A stretch of 64,000 bases of DNA, taken from the NCBI RefSeq assembly GCF_900476395.1, contig NZ_UIHB01000001.1:192217-256216 (forward strand), in the 5' to 3' direction. The notes beneath the pieces are model-generated. The model was not told the origin of the DNA and searched no databases. It worked only from the letters and a program-made list of their open reading frames with translations. Below, piece by piece: positions 47,011-56,024 of the stretch (within the stretch, counting starts at the first letter, position 1; each line of letters opens with the position of its first letter). The DNA comes from Xanthomonas euroxanthea (lineage in GTDB: Bacteria > Pseudomonadota > Gammaproteobacteria > Xanthomonadales > Xanthomonadaceae). The position numbers and the translations under genes are program-made.

Positions 47011-49037
47011 GGTTCCTGTTGAGGGTGATTGTGCTGGCAACGCTGTTGCTCGGCACCGGATGTGCCGGCCTGTCACAAATCGAACGCAACCGTGCCGCCG
47101 GGGTGGCCGCCGCCGCCCGCAGCACCGTTGTCAGCTGCACGCAGGCCAATCGTTGCGCCCAGCCCTCGCCGCTGCGCGCGCTGGGTGGCGAGGCGATCAC
47201 CGCCTCCACGCCGGCCGCGCCGCGGCATTACGCCACCATCGTCGACCATGGCGAAGAATCGCTGGTGGCGCGGCTCAACCTGATCCGCAGTGCCACCCGC
47301 AGCATCGACCTGCAGACCTACATCTTCGACAAGGACGACAGCGCGCGGATGGTGCTGGATGCGCTGACCGATGCGGCGCAGCGCGGGGTCAAGGTGCGCA
47401 TCCTGATCGATCAGCTCTCGGCGATTGCCGATCTGCAGATTCTCGGTGCGCTGGCTAGCACCCATGAAAACCTGCAGCTACGCATCTACAACCCGACCTT
47501 CGGCAAGGTCAAGCTCAATTACTTCGACTATGCCGGCAGCGTGGTGTGCTGCTTCCGTCGCTTCAACCAGCGCATGCACAACAAGCTGCTGGTGGTGGAC
47601 GACGTGCTCGGCGTGGTCGGCGGGCGCAATTACCAGGACGACTATTACGACTGGGACAGCGAGTACAACTTCCGCGACCGCGACGTGATCCTGGCCGGGC
47701 CGGAAGTGCGTGCGATGGCGGCCAACTTCGACGCGTTCTGGCACGCGCGCCGCAGCGTGCCGGCCGAGCGTCTGAACGATGTCGGTCGCCTGCTGCTGGA
47801 ACAGGGCGCACCGAAGATGCCGCCAGCCACGTTCCGCCGCCCCGAGCGGGTGGAACGGGTCGACCAGGAGGCGCGCGATCCGCAGTTCGTGCGCGAGGCG
47901 TTCGTGACCCCGGCCATGCCGGTGCAGCGCGTGCTGTATGTGGCCGACCTGCCGCAGAAGCACCGCAAGGAACACACCGCCAAGGCGGTATCCACCGCGC
48001 CCGAGCTGGACGGCCTGATCGCCAATGCGCAGCAGGAAGTGCTGCTGCAGACGCCCTACCTGGTGCTGTCCGACCAGGCCCAGGCAATCTTCCGCGCACT
48101 GCGCCAGCGCCCGCAGCCGCCGCGTATCGTGGTGTCCACCAACAGCCTGGCCGCCACCGACAACCCGATCGTGTATGCGCTGTCGTACAAGTTCAAACGC
48201 CGCAACATGCGCGAGCTGGGCTTCAACGTCTACGAGTTCAAGCCGTTCCCGCTGAATGCACCGGTGGACTACGCCAACCTGGTGCCCGATCCGTTCAACC
48301 CGGAGGCGGCCGAGCCGGCCGACGACGATAGTCGCGTCAATCGGGTGATCGGCGGCAGTGCGGCCGGCAATGCGATGCGGGGCAGTGGCGGTGGTGGTGG
48401 CGGCACGGCCGGCAGCGCAATCCGCGGCAGCGGGGGCAGCGGGGGCGGCGCAGGCCGCGTGCCCGGCGGCAGCGAGGTCGATCGGCGCGTGCTGCGCACC
48501 GAGACGCGGCCGTCGTTCCTGGGCACGCGCGCGGTCAACAAGCCGCTGCCGGTGACCCGTGCCGGTGCGCGCATGGGCCTGCATGCCAAGTCGTTGGTGG
48601 TGGACCGCCGCATCGGCGTGATCGGCACGCACAACTTCGATCCGCGCAGCGAGAACTACAACACCGAAGCGGCGGTGGTGATCGACGATGCGCGCTTTGC
48701 GCAGGCGCTGGCGGCCAGCATCGCGCGCGACATGGCACCGGAAAACGCCTGGACCGTGGCCCCGCGCGAAAAGCCGCCGGTGCTGAGCGGATTGAACTAC
48801 AGCGTGGGCAAGGTGTCCGAAGCCTTGCCGGTGCTGGATTTCTGGCCCTGGCGCTACGCCACCAACTACGAGTTCCAGCCGGGGCCGGGTTGCCCGTTCC
48901 CGCTCAAGCGCCAGGACCCGCAATTCCGGAAGTGCTATGTGGCGGTAGGCGATTTCCCCGAGGTCAACGTCGGCCCGAAGTGGCTGCTGGTGCGGATGCT
49001 GACCGCCTTCGGTGCGGGACTGGTGCCGATCCTCTGA
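47007..49037 (+). CDS. Phospholipase D / cardiolipin synthase-like lipoprotein
   Basis: A 676-residue protein with two HKD motifs: HNKLLVVDD...GGRN (His at about residue 191) and HAKSLVVDR...GTHN (about residue 526). The N-terminus (VIVLATLLLGTGCAG) has a lipobox, so a membrane-anchored periplasmic enzyme is likely. The GTG start at 47007 overlaps the yceI-like stop. Residues about 449-490 are a Gly/Ser-rich low-complexity insert with two copies of a GNAMRGSGGGGG-like unit, set between the HKD domains. It may hydrolyse or transfer phosphatidyl groups; substrate unproven. Confidence 0.88.
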   Translation: MRFLLRVIVLATLLLGTGCAGLSQIERNRAAGVAAAARSTVVSCTQANRCAQPSPLRALGGEAITASTPAAPRHYATIVDHGEESLVARLNLIRSATRSIDLQTYIFDKDDSARMVLDALTDAAQRGVKVRILIDQLSAIADLQILGALASTHENLQLRIYNPTFGKVKLNYFDYAGSVVCCFRRFNQRMHNKLLVVDDVLGVVGGRNYQDDYYDWDSEYNFRDRDVILAGPEVRAMAANFDAFWHARRSVPAERLNDVGRLLLEQGAPKMPPATFRRPERVERVDQEARDPQFVREAFVTPAMPVQRVLYVADLPQKHRKEHTAKAVSTAPELDGLIANAQQEVLLQTPYLVLSDQAQAIFRALRQRPQPPRIVVSTNSLAATDNPIVYALSYKFKRRNMRELGFNVYEFKPFPLNAPVDYANLVPDPFNPEAAEPADDDSRVNRVIGGSAAGNAMRGSGGGGGGTAGSAIRGSGGSGGGAGRVPGGSEVDRRVLRTETRPSFLGTRAVNKPLPVTRAGARMGLHAKSLVVDRRIGVIGTHNFDPRSENYNTEAAVVIDDARFAQALAASIARDMAPENAWTVAPREKPPVLSGLNYSVGKVSEALPVLDFWPWRYATNYEFQPGPGCPFPLKRQDPQFRKCYVAVGDFPEVNVGPKWLLVRMLTAFGAGLVPIL

Positions 49038-49244
49038 TCGCAGCGGCGCCGGTCCCGGCGCCGGCATCGAGACGGCGCGTGGCAAGCGGTGCATTGTGAA
49101 GTGACGCACCGCTGCAATGGCGCGGTGCGCTGCAGTAGATGGGCGGCGCGCCACACACCGCCATCCGCCGAAGTCACCATCGCGGCCTGGCGTGCAGCAC
49201 CAGCTAAAGGCAGTTGCATCAGATCCCAGCGCCGCAGATGCTGT

Positions 49245-49327
49245 CCCGATTCCCGATTCCCGATTCCCGATTCCCGATTCCCGATTCCCGATTCCCCCCA
49301 ATCCCCAATCCCCAATCCCCAATCCCC
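49245..49327 (+). repeat. Heptanucleotide microsatellite before the thioesterase gene
   Basis: Seven CCCGATT units (49245-49293) are followed by CCCCCC and four AATCCCC units (49300-49327). The last unit ends five bases before the thioesterase ATG, where a Shine-Dalgarno sequence would be expected and none is visible. The gap from 49038 to 49244 shows nothing else. Confidence 0.93.
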
Positions 49328-49332
49328 AGCCT

Positions 49333-49761
49333 ATGACCTTCCGCGAACCCGTCGACCTGGCCGCCCTCAACGCCTCCAGCCGCGATACCTTGATCGAACA
49401 TCTGGGCATCGTGTTCACCGATGCCGGCGACGACTGGCTGCGCGCCACCATGCCGGTGGATGCGCGCACCAGGCAGCCGTACGGCCTGCTGCATGGCGGT
49501 GCGTCGGTGGTGCTGGCCGAAACCCTGGGCAGCAGCGCCGGCAACCTGTGCGTGGACATGACCACCCGGATGTGCGTCGGGCTGGAGATCAACGCCAACC
49601 ATCTGCGCGCCGCCACCGATGGCCTGGTCACCGGCACCGCGCGCGCGGTGCATGTGGGGCGCAGCACCCAGGTCTGGGACATCACCATCGACAATCCGGC
49701 CGGCAAGCGCGTGTGCGTGTCACGGCTGACCCTGGCCGTGGTGCCACGCAGCAATGGCTGA
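49333..49761 (+). CDS. Hotdog-fold thioesterase (YdiI/PaaI type)
   Basis: A 142-residue hotdog thioesterase. TRQPYGLLHGGASVVLAETLGS is the catalytic block (with the Glu acting as base), and GLEINANHLRAATDGLVTG follows. This fits the 4-hydroxybenzoyl-CoA thioesterase/menaquinone-type YdiI group; the acyl-CoA substrate is unknown. The ATG at 49333 lies directly after the heptamer repeats, so translation initiation may be weak or depend on repeat length. An upstream in-frame extension would translate the repeats and is unlikely. Confidence 0.9.
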   Translation: MTFREPVDLAALNASSRDTLIEHLGIVFTDAGDDWLRATMPVDARTRQPYGLLHGGASVVLAETLGSSAGNLCVDMTTRMCVGLEINANHLRAATDGLVTGTARAVHVGRSTQVWDITIDNPAGKRVCVSRLTLAVVPRSNG

Positions 49762-49878
49762 GCACGCCGTGCAAGTGCATGGGTGGAACAGCGCCACCCG
49801 CCGCGGGCACTGCGCGCAGGCCACGCTGCTGTCACAATAGTTGCGCTTCCTTCCCCTGGTACCGGTCCCGTTCCGTCA

Positions 49879-50682
49879 ATGAGCGAGTCATCCCTGGACG
49901 CCACGCGCGACGCTGGCGGCGTGCTGCGTTGGTTCCGGTACCTGTATCGGGTGCCGCTGTTGCTGCTGCATCTGAGCATCTGCCTGCCGATCACCATGCT
50001 GTGCGTGGTGGCGCCGCCGCTGGCGCGCATCCGCACCGGCCCCGACGACACCCTGGACGAGCTGATGATCCGTTGGTGGCAGGGCAACCTGATGCGCGTG
50101 TTCGGCTTCCGCCTGCGTCGCTTCGGCACCCCGCTGCCGGGCGCGACCCTGTTCGTGGCCAATCACGTCAGCTGGGTCGACATCTCGATGCTGCACAGCC
50201 AGCGCGTGATGGGCTTCGTGGCCAAGCGCGAGATCGCCGGTTGGCCGTTGGTAGGCTGGCTGGCGACCAAGGGCCAGACCATCTTCCACCAGCGCGGCAA
50301 TACCGAATCGCTGGGCGGCGTGCTGCAGGAAATGCTGCAGCGCCTGCGCAGCGGCAAGCCGGTGGGCGTGTTCCCCGAAGGCCGCACCCGTGGCGGTACC
50401 GAGGTCGGCCCGTTCCATGCGCGCATCTTCCAGGCTGCGGTCGAGGCCGGCGTGCCGGTGCAGCCGGTGGCCCTGCGTTACGGCGAACGCGGCAATGCGC
50501 AGGCAGTGGTGGCGTTCGGCGAGCGCGAGAGTTTCTTCGCCAATATCGTGCGCCTGCTCGGCGAGCCGTCGCGGCTGGCCGAGGTGCATTTTCTCGAGCC
50601 GATCGGTGCGCTGGATATCGACGGACGTCGCCGCCTGGCCGATACCTCGCGGCAACGCATCATCGCGGCGATGGAGTCCTGA
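49879..50682 (+). CDS. Lysophospholipid acyltransferase (PlsC family)
   Basis: A 267-residue 1-acyl-glycerol-3-phosphate acyltransferase-like protein. A membrane helix lies at residues 24-48. The acyltransferase motifs are in order: NHVSWVD (HX4D) near residue 95, FVAKREIAGWPLVGWLATKG, FHQRG, and FPEGRTRGG near 172. It would acylate lysophosphatidate or a related lysophospholipid. The ATG at 49879 was chosen because upstream sequence is not conserved-looking. It is 63 bases from the YheT gene, probably cotranscribed. Confidence 0.9.
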   Translation: MSESSLDATRDAGGVLRWFRYLYRVPLLLLHLSICLPITMLCVVAPPLARIRTGPDDTLDELMIRWWQGNLMRVFGFRLRRFGTPLPGATLFVANHVSWVDISMLHSQRVMGFVAKREIAGWPLVGWLATKGQTIFHQRGNTESLGGVLQEMLQRLRSGKPVGVFPEGRTRGGTEVGPFHARIFQAAVEAGVPVQPVALRYGERGNAQAVVAFGERESFFANIVRLLGEPSRLAEVHFLEPIGALDIDGRRRLADTSRQRIIAAMES

Positions 50683-50745
50683 GCCGACGATGCAAGCGCG
50701 CATCCTCCCTGCGGCCGGCACCCCCTTGTCCGGCCCGATGAGCGC

Positions 50746-51732
50746 ATGAACGCCTCCGACTATCTGCCGCCGCGCTGGCTGCGCAATCCGCACGTGCAGT
50801 CGGTGCTGGGCAGCAGTGCCTTGCGCCGGCTCCGCAGCCGCCAGCTCTTGGCCGCCAGCGGTGCGGTCACCAGCGAACACATTCTCGACGGCGGCGATGG
50901 CGTGCGCCTGCAGGGCTGGATGAGCATCCCGCCCGGCGATGCCCCGGTGCGCGGCACGGTGCTGCTGCTGCATGGCTGGGAAGGCAGCGCCGATTCCAAC
51001 TACATGCGCCTGACAGCCGCGCGCCTGCTTGGCCTGGGCTATCAGGTGTTCCGGCTGAATTTCCGCGACCATGGCGGCACGCACCACCTCAACGTGGACC
51101 TGTTTCACTCCGACCGCATCGAGGAAGTGGTCAATGCCGCGGGCGATCTGTGGCGGCGGTTTCCCGCGCCGCAGCTGCTGGCGGCGGGCTATTCGCTGGG
51201 CGGCAATTTCGCGTTGCGGCTGGCGCTGCGTGCACCGGCGGCCGGCCTGCCGCTGGCGCGCGTGGCGGCGGTATGCCCGCTGCTGGACCCGGCAGCGACG
51301 ATGCTGCAGCTGGAAAAAGGCCCGCAGTTCTACGACTGGTATTTCCGCCGCAAGTGGCGCGAGTCGCTGCTGCGCAAGCGCAAGCTGTTCCCCGATCAGC
51401 ACGGCTACGACGACGCCACCCTGGCGCTGGACATGCGCGGGCTGATGGCCTGGCTGGCCGAACAGCACACCGGGCATGGCTCGCTGGAAGCGTATTTCGA
51501 CAGTTATTCGATCGCCGGCGAGCGCCTGGCCGGCCTGCAGGTGCCGGTGGACATCCTGATGGCCGAGGACGATCCGGTCATTCCGTTCGAGGATTTCGCC
51601 GCCTGGCAGTTGCCGGCGCACGCACGGCTGGAAATCGCACGCTGGGGCGGCCACTGCGGCTTTCTGGAAAACGCCCGCGGCGACGGATTCGCCGAGCGCT
51701 GGGTGGCCGAGCGGCTGGCCGCGCAGGTGTAA
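50746..51732 (+). CDS. YheT-family alpha/beta-hydrolase
   Basis: A 328-residue hydrolase of the YheT/ABHD1-3 group. It starts with the typical PPRWLRNPHVQSVLGS. Nucleophile elbow GYSLGGNF near residue 150, acid in MAEDDPVIP, catalytic His in WGGHCGFLE. Family members act on esters in membrane or storage lipids; the substrate is not known. The ATG at 50746 fits the family N-terminus. Confidence 0.9.
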   Translation: MNASDYLPPRWLRNPHVQSVLGSSALRRLRSRQLLAASGAVTSEHILDGGDGVRLQGWMSIPPGDAPVRGTVLLLHGWEGSADSNYMRLTAARLLGLGYQVFRLNFRDHGGTHHLNVDLFHSDRIEEVVNAAGDLWRRFPAPQLLAAGYSLGGNFALRLALRAPAAGLPLARVAAVCPLLDPAATMLQLEKGPQFYDWYFRRKWRESLLRKRKLFPDQHGYDDATLALDMRGLMAWLAEQHTGHGSLEAYFDSYSIAGERLAGLQVPVDILMAEDDPVIPFEDFAAWQLPAHARLEIARWGGHCGFLENARGDGFAERWVAERLAAQV

Positions 51733-51790
51733 GTCGGCGCCACCCTGCGCATCGTTACAATAGGCGTTTGTCCTGGACACGCCCACCGCC

Positions 51791-53863
51791 ATGCAAGACG
51801 CCATTCTTCAAGCCCTGCGCCGCAATGCGGCCGACGATGCGGTGGCGCTGGCCCGCGAGTGGGTCCTCGGCGCGCCCGAGAGCGCCGCCGCGCATCGCTG
51901 GCTCGGCCTGGCCCTGCAGCAGCAGGGGCAACCGGCGCTGGCGCTGGCCAGCATCGAAACCGCGCTGACGCTGACGCCGGAAGATGCCGACCTGCATCTG
52001 CTGCGCGCCGGGCTGCTGCTGGCCACGCGCGCGCTGTCTGCGGCGGACGACGCGTTGTCGCGTACCACCGCGCTCGACCCCAACCAGTTCAATGCCTACG
52101 TGATGCAGGCGCATCTGGCGGTGGCGCGCGGCGATCTGGACGAGGCGCAGCGGCTGAGCCGCACCGCCGCCCGGCTGGCGCCCGAGCACCCGCAGTTGCT
52201 GGCCGTCGATGGCGTGGTGGAGCTGCGCCGCGGCCAGGGCGATCGCGCACTGTCGCTGCTGACCCGCGCCGCCGAGCAACTGCCGGATGACCCGCGGGTG
52301 ATGTTCGCGCTGGGCTTTGCGTATCTGCAGAAGGAACACTTCGCATTTGCCGAGCGCGCCTTCGAGCGCGTGGTCGAGCTCAACCCGCCGGGCACCGCGC
52401 TGCGCGCCTTCATCGCCCAGCTGGCCCAGCGCCAGGGCCGCCTGGACGATGCACTGGCCGCGATGCAGGGCGTGTTCGCCCAGCCCGGCGGCGACATCCC
52501 GGCCATGCGCCGGCTCGCCGGCGAGATGGAACTGCAGGCTGGCCGCCCCGACCAGGCCGCCGCGCACCTGCGCCTGGCGCTGGCCCATTGGCCGGCCGAC
52601 CGGCGCACCTTGCACGCCTTGTTGACCGCCTGGGAGCGGTTGGGCGCGGTGGACGATGCACGCGACACCCTGGACGCGGCGCTGGCCACCTCGGCCACGG
52701 CGCACGACCTGTGGCTGGCACGGCTGGCGGTGGAGCCGGTCGGCGGGGCGCAGGCGCAGGCGGTGATCGAGCGCTGGCTGCTGGCCATGCCCGAGCATCT
52801 GCCGGCGCTGGAAGCGCTGATGCGCGTGCACGACATGCAGGGCCATGCCGAACAGGCCGAAATGGTGGCCCGCCAGATCGTGGCGGTGGAGCCGGGCCGC
52901 ATCAGCGGCGAGCAACGCATCGTCGAAGCCCTGCTGGAGCGGGACCCGCCGGCGGCGATCGCCTGCGTGCAGTCGCTGATCGACTCGTTGCCCGCGCCCC
53001 AGCAGACCGTGCTGCGGCCGTGGCTGGGCAATGTGCAGGACCGCGCCGGCCAGCCCGACGCCGCCGTGGCCACCTGGATGCAGTTCCAGCGCGAGCAGGC
53101 CCAGCACCGCCTGCCGTTGCCGCCGCAGGCCGCCAGGCAGCCGATGCAGTGGCCGGACATCGGGACCATCCCCGAGACCGTGACGGCACGGCCGCTGTTC
53201 GTCTTTGGCACGCCCGGCTCGCATGTCGAACGCCTGATCGCGGTGATGGGCGCGGCCACCCCGCTGGTGCGCGACGACCGGTATGGCACCACGCCGCCGT
53301 CCGATGCGCTGCAGAGCTACCGCACGGTTGAGCAGCTGGCGTCCGGCGAGCTGGCGCCGATGGCATTGGTGGAAGGCTGGAAGGCGCAGCTGCCGCGGCG
53401 CGGCATCGACGACGGCAACGTCATCGACTGGCTGCTGTGGTGGGACAACACCCTGCTGACCGCGCTGCGCCCGCACCTGCCCGAAGGCCGGCTGGCGATC
53501 GCGCTGCGCGACCCGCGCGACATGCTGCTGGACTGGCTGTCGGCCGGCGCGCCGGCACCGCTGGCCGTGCAATCGCCGCAACAGGCCGCCGACTGGTTGC
53601 TGGCGGCGCTGGAACAGCTCGCCGTGCTGCACGAGCGCGACCTGTATCCGCACCGGATCATCCGCCTGGACGGCATCGAGAGCGACCCGCAAGGCATCTC
53701 CACCGCGCTGGAACAGGCGTTCGGCCTGCGCTTTCCGCTGGTCGAACCGCGCGGCCCGGCGCGGCTGGCCGCGGGGCGCTGGCGCAGCTACCGCAACGTA
53801 CTTGGCGCGCAATTCGATCTGCTGACGCCGATCGCGGTGCGCCTCGGCTACCCGCAGGACTGA
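51791..53863 (+). CDS. TPR protein with degenerate sulfotransferase-like C-terminal domain
   Basis: A 690-residue protein. Residues 1-430 are about a dozen TPR-like helix pairs (for example HRWLGLALQQQGQPALALAS and MFALGFAYLQKEHFAFAERA). From residue 468 a sulfotransferase-like fold begins: LFVFGTPGSHVERLIAVMG stands where active enzymes have a PAPS-binding P-loop with RSGT, and ALRDPRDMLLDWL matches the 3'-phosphate-binding RDPRD block. The key Lys/Arg-Ser/Thr residues of the loop are missing, so PAPS use is doubtful. It may be a binding or scaffold protein. There is no signal peptide, so it is probably cytoplasmic. Confidence 0.72.
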   Translation: MQDAILQALRRNAADDAVALAREWVLGAPESAAAHRWLGLALQQQGQPALALASIETALTLTPEDADLHLLRAGLLLATRALSAADDALSRTTALDPNQFNAYVMQAHLAVARGDLDEAQRLSRTAARLAPEHPQLLAVDGVVELRRGQGDRALSLLTRAAEQLPDDPRVMFALGFAYLQKEHFAFAERAFERVVELNPPGTALRAFIAQLAQRQGRLDDALAAMQGVFAQPGGDIPAMRRLAGEMELQAGRPDQAAAHLRLALAHWPADRRTLHALLTAWERLGAVDDARDTLDAALATSATAHDLWLARLAVEPVGGAQAQAVIERWLLAMPEHLPALEALMRVHDMQGHAEQAEMVARQIVAVEPGRISGEQRIVEALLERDPPAAIACVQSLIDSLPAPQQTVLRPWLGNVQDRAGQPDAAVATWMQFQREQAQHRLPLPPQAARQPMQWPDIGTIPETVTARPLFVFGTPGSHVERLIAVMGAATPLVRDDRYGTTPPSDALQSYRTVEQLASGELAPMALVEGWKAQLPRRGIDDGNVIDWLLWWDNTLLTALRPHLPEGRLAIALRDPRDMLLDWLSAGAPAPLAVQSPQQAADWLLAALEQLAVLHERDLYPHRIIRLDGIESDPQGISTALEQAFGLRFPLVEPRGPARLAAGRWRSYRNVLGAQFDLLTPIAVRLGYPQD

Positions 53864-53888
53864 GCGCCGCCCGCGGCAGCTCGCACAC

Positions 53889-53990
53889 CCGTAGGAGCGG
53901 CCCCGGCCGCGACGGGGCTTTATCGGGAACGCCTCACGGCGCGGAGGCATTCCCCGTAAAGCCCGGTCGCGGCCAGGGCCGCTCCTACGG
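53889..53990. repeat. GTAG REPIN hairpin (102 bp)
   Basis: Arms of 34 bp at each end, CCGTAGGAGCGGCCCCGGCC... against ...GGCCGCTCCTACGG, differ at two positions. Same family as 33721-33830. It follows the TPR gene by 25 bases. The remainder of the gap to 54212 shows nothing recognisable. Confidence 0.9.
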
Positions 53991-54212
53991 GGCTGGGCAC
54001 CGACTGGATATCGCGCTTCCTGTCGGGGCGCGGGGAGGGTGCGCCAAGCAGCACGCGTACGCCGCAGCCGGCGCCGGCGGCAGTGTTCGGCGGTGTGATG
54101 CAGCGGCAGCGATAAACCCGGCCGCGCGCACCAGAGGGTTCCATGGCGATGGCTTCCTCTGCGACGCGGACCCAGGCACCCTGGTCGGCCTCATTCCCGC
54201 GGAGACTCCTGC

Positions 54213-54824
54213 ATGCGCCTGACCAGCAACAGCATCGAAAACGGCAAGCCGATCGCGGTGGAATTTGCCGCCGGAACGCCCGAGGGCTTTGCGCCCAACC
54301 GCAACCCGCACCTGGCCTGGAGCGAGGTGCCGGCCGGCACGCGCTCGTTTGCGCTGCTGTGCCTGGACCCGGATGTGCCGACCGTGCCGGAAACCGTGGG
54401 CCGCGACGACGTACAGATCCCGGTCGATCAGCCACGCACCGATTTTGTGCATTGGGCGATGGCCGATATCCCCGCCGACGTGCATGCGATCGCCGCGGGC
54501 AGCTGCAGCGACGGCTTCGTGCCCAAGGGCAAGCAGCAGCCGGCCGGCCCGGCCGGGGCGCGCCAGGGCCTGAATTCGTATACCCAGTGGTTTGCCGGCA
54601 ATGCCGACATGGCCGGCAATTACCTGGGCTACGACGGCCCGTACCCGCCGTTCAACGACCTGCGGGTGCACCGCTATTTCTTCCGCGTGTTCGCGCTGGA
54701 CGTAGCGCAGCTCAGCCTGCCTGAGACCTTCACCGCCGCCGATGTGCTGTCGGCAATCCAGGGCCACGTGCTGGCCGAGGCAGCCCTGCACGGCACCTAC
54801 ACGCTGAATCCGGCGCTGCGCTAA
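54213..54824 (+). CDS. YbhB/YbcL-family PEBP-like protein
   Basis: A 203-residue phosphatidylethanolamine-binding-protein/RKIP homologue. Family blocks: NRNPHLAWSEVPAGTRSFAL near residues 30-50, DFVHWAMADIPADV with the ligand-site His near 89-102, NYLGYDGPYPPFNDLRVHRY, and FFRVFALD. Bacterial members bind phosphate-like anions or are of unknown function. No signal peptide. The ATG at 54213 follows GGAG. Confidence 0.9.
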   Translation: MRLTSNSIENGKPIAVEFAAGTPEGFAPNRNPHLAWSEVPAGTRSFALLCLDPDVPTVPETVGRDDVQIPVDQPRTDFVHWAMADIPADVHAIAAGSCSDGFVPKGKQQPAGPAGARQGLNSYTQWFAGNADMAGNYLGYDGPYPPFNDLRVHRYFFRVFALDVAQLSLPETFTAADVLSAIQGHVLAEAALHGTYTLNPALR

Positions 54825-55000
54825 GTGCAGATCACCACCACTGCACGGCCACCAGGCCGCGCGGTGGTGGTGACAGGGAAGCTGCAAGCGCCGCAACCGT
54901 GATGTCAGGGCGATCAGCACGTGCGTCACCCGGGCGCCTCAAGCAGAGCAGGCTGTCGCTTCCGAAGCGCCAATTGCATAACGGTCACGCAACACTTCGC

Positions 55001-55069
55001 CGCCTCCCGCCTCCCGCCTCCCGCCTCCCGCCTCCCGCTTCACCAATTCCCAATTCCCAATTCCCAATT
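55001..55069 (+). repeat. Heptanucleotide microsatellite near the META gene stop
   Basis: Five CGCCTCC units (55001-55035) and, after a short spacer, three AATTCCC units (55045-55065) plus a partial. It ends 6 bases beyond the stop of the minus-strand lipoprotein gene and resembles the repeat at 49245-49327 in unit length and composition. Confidence 0.92.
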
Positions 55070-55075
55070 CACGAA

Positions 55076-55888
55076 CTACCCACTCGCCTCGATCATCTGC
55101 TCCAGCACGTACACCGGCGCAGCGTCCGTGCCCGCGGCGGCCGGGTAGCGGGTGACGCGCAGCAGGGTGCGGATGCCCGCCTCGTGCTCGAAGCCTTCGA
55201 TGCTGCCATCGAAGGGCTGCCAGGCGTGGGTCGCGGGCTGTCCATCGGCGCCTTGTTCGCGCAGTTGCAGGCAGTGGCGTGCCGGGTCGGACCGACAGGG
55301 CACGGTGTCGGCGGCCACTTCGATCAGCAGCGTCTGGCCGGGGCCGCCATGGCGGGTGTCTGCCGTGGCGACACCGTCGAAAACCAGCCGGGTGCCGTCG
55401 CTGCGGGTCAGGGTCAGTTGCGGCGTGGTCTGCGCGGTGTTCAGCGCCACCGCGAAGCGACCGGACAGCAGCTCGCTGGCGGCGCGTTCCTGGGCCATCC
55501 GCCGCGGTTGCGCACACAGGCGTTTGCTCGACACCACCCGGCCGATCTGCAGGTGCGCCTGCGCCACGCTGTAATCGGCGCCCAATGCATTGCAGGTCTG
55601 GCTGACCTGGATGCGTTGATCGCGAAAATCCAGCTGCAAGGGCGCGGTGCCGGCGACGAACAGGCTGCGCAAGGCGGTGCCGTGCGCGTCGCTGGCCTGC
55701 TGCAGCTGCCAGTGTTGCGCCTGCAGGGCGGCCTGCAGCGGGGCATTGGCGGCAGCCGCTGCGGCCAACGCGGCCGACTCGGCGGCAGCAGTGTCGGCAC
55801 CGGACCCGGGCAGCTCCGGCGCGGCGCCCGACCCGCAGGCCGTCACGCCCGCTGCCAGCAGTGCAGGGGCAAACAACACGGCACGCAT
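55076..55888 (-). CDS. META-domain lipoprotein with DUF4377-like C-terminus
   Basis: A 270-residue lipoprotein (signal MRAVLFAPALLAAGVTAC, lipidated Cys). A short Ala-rich linker precedes a META/HslJ-like domain: HWQLQQASDAHG, LQLDFRDQRIQVSQTCNALG, then PRRMAQERAASELLSG. The C-terminal ~90 residues (LLIEVAADTVPC..., ATHAWQPFDGSIEGFEHEAG) look like DUF4377. Such META lipoproteins are linked to envelope stress or heat tolerance. The ATG at 55888 was chosen for the signal peptide. Confidence 0.82.
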   Translation of the reverse strand: MRAVLFAPALLAAGVTACGSGAAPELPGSGADTAAAESAALAAAAAANAPLQAALQAQHWQLQQASDAHGTALRSLFVAGTAPLQLDFRDQRIQVSQTCNALGADYSVAQAHLQIGRVVSSKRLCAQPRRMAQERAASELLSGRFAVALNTAQTTPQLTLTRSDGTRLVFDGVATADTRHGGPGQTLLIEVAADTVPCRSDPARHCLQLREQGADGQPATHAWQPFDGSIEGFEHEAGIRTLLRVTRYPAAAGTDAAPVYVLEQMIEASG

Positions 55889-56024
55889 GCGGCGGCTCCC
55901 GGTGATCGATGCGTCAGTGATACCGCCACCGCGCGGCCAGGGCAATGACGCAAGTCACTGCCCGGCCATGTGCCTCGCATGCCGCGCCGGCTCACCCGGC
56001 ACGACAGGCGACCGCGTGGCCGTT

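Noticed and set aside
49245-49327. Regular short repeats that might suggest a CRISPR array.
   Set aside because: The units are seven bases with no unique spacers, and no cas genes are present.
47478-50162. 894-codon minus-strand frame spanning the PLD, thioesterase and acyltransferase genes.
   Set aside because: It crosses several real genes and the heptamer repeats, and shows no domain.
51755-53950. 731-codon minus-strand frame opposite the TPR-sulfotransferase-like gene.
   Set aside because: Arg/Gln/His-rich shadow without motifs; the plus strand has regular TPR helices.
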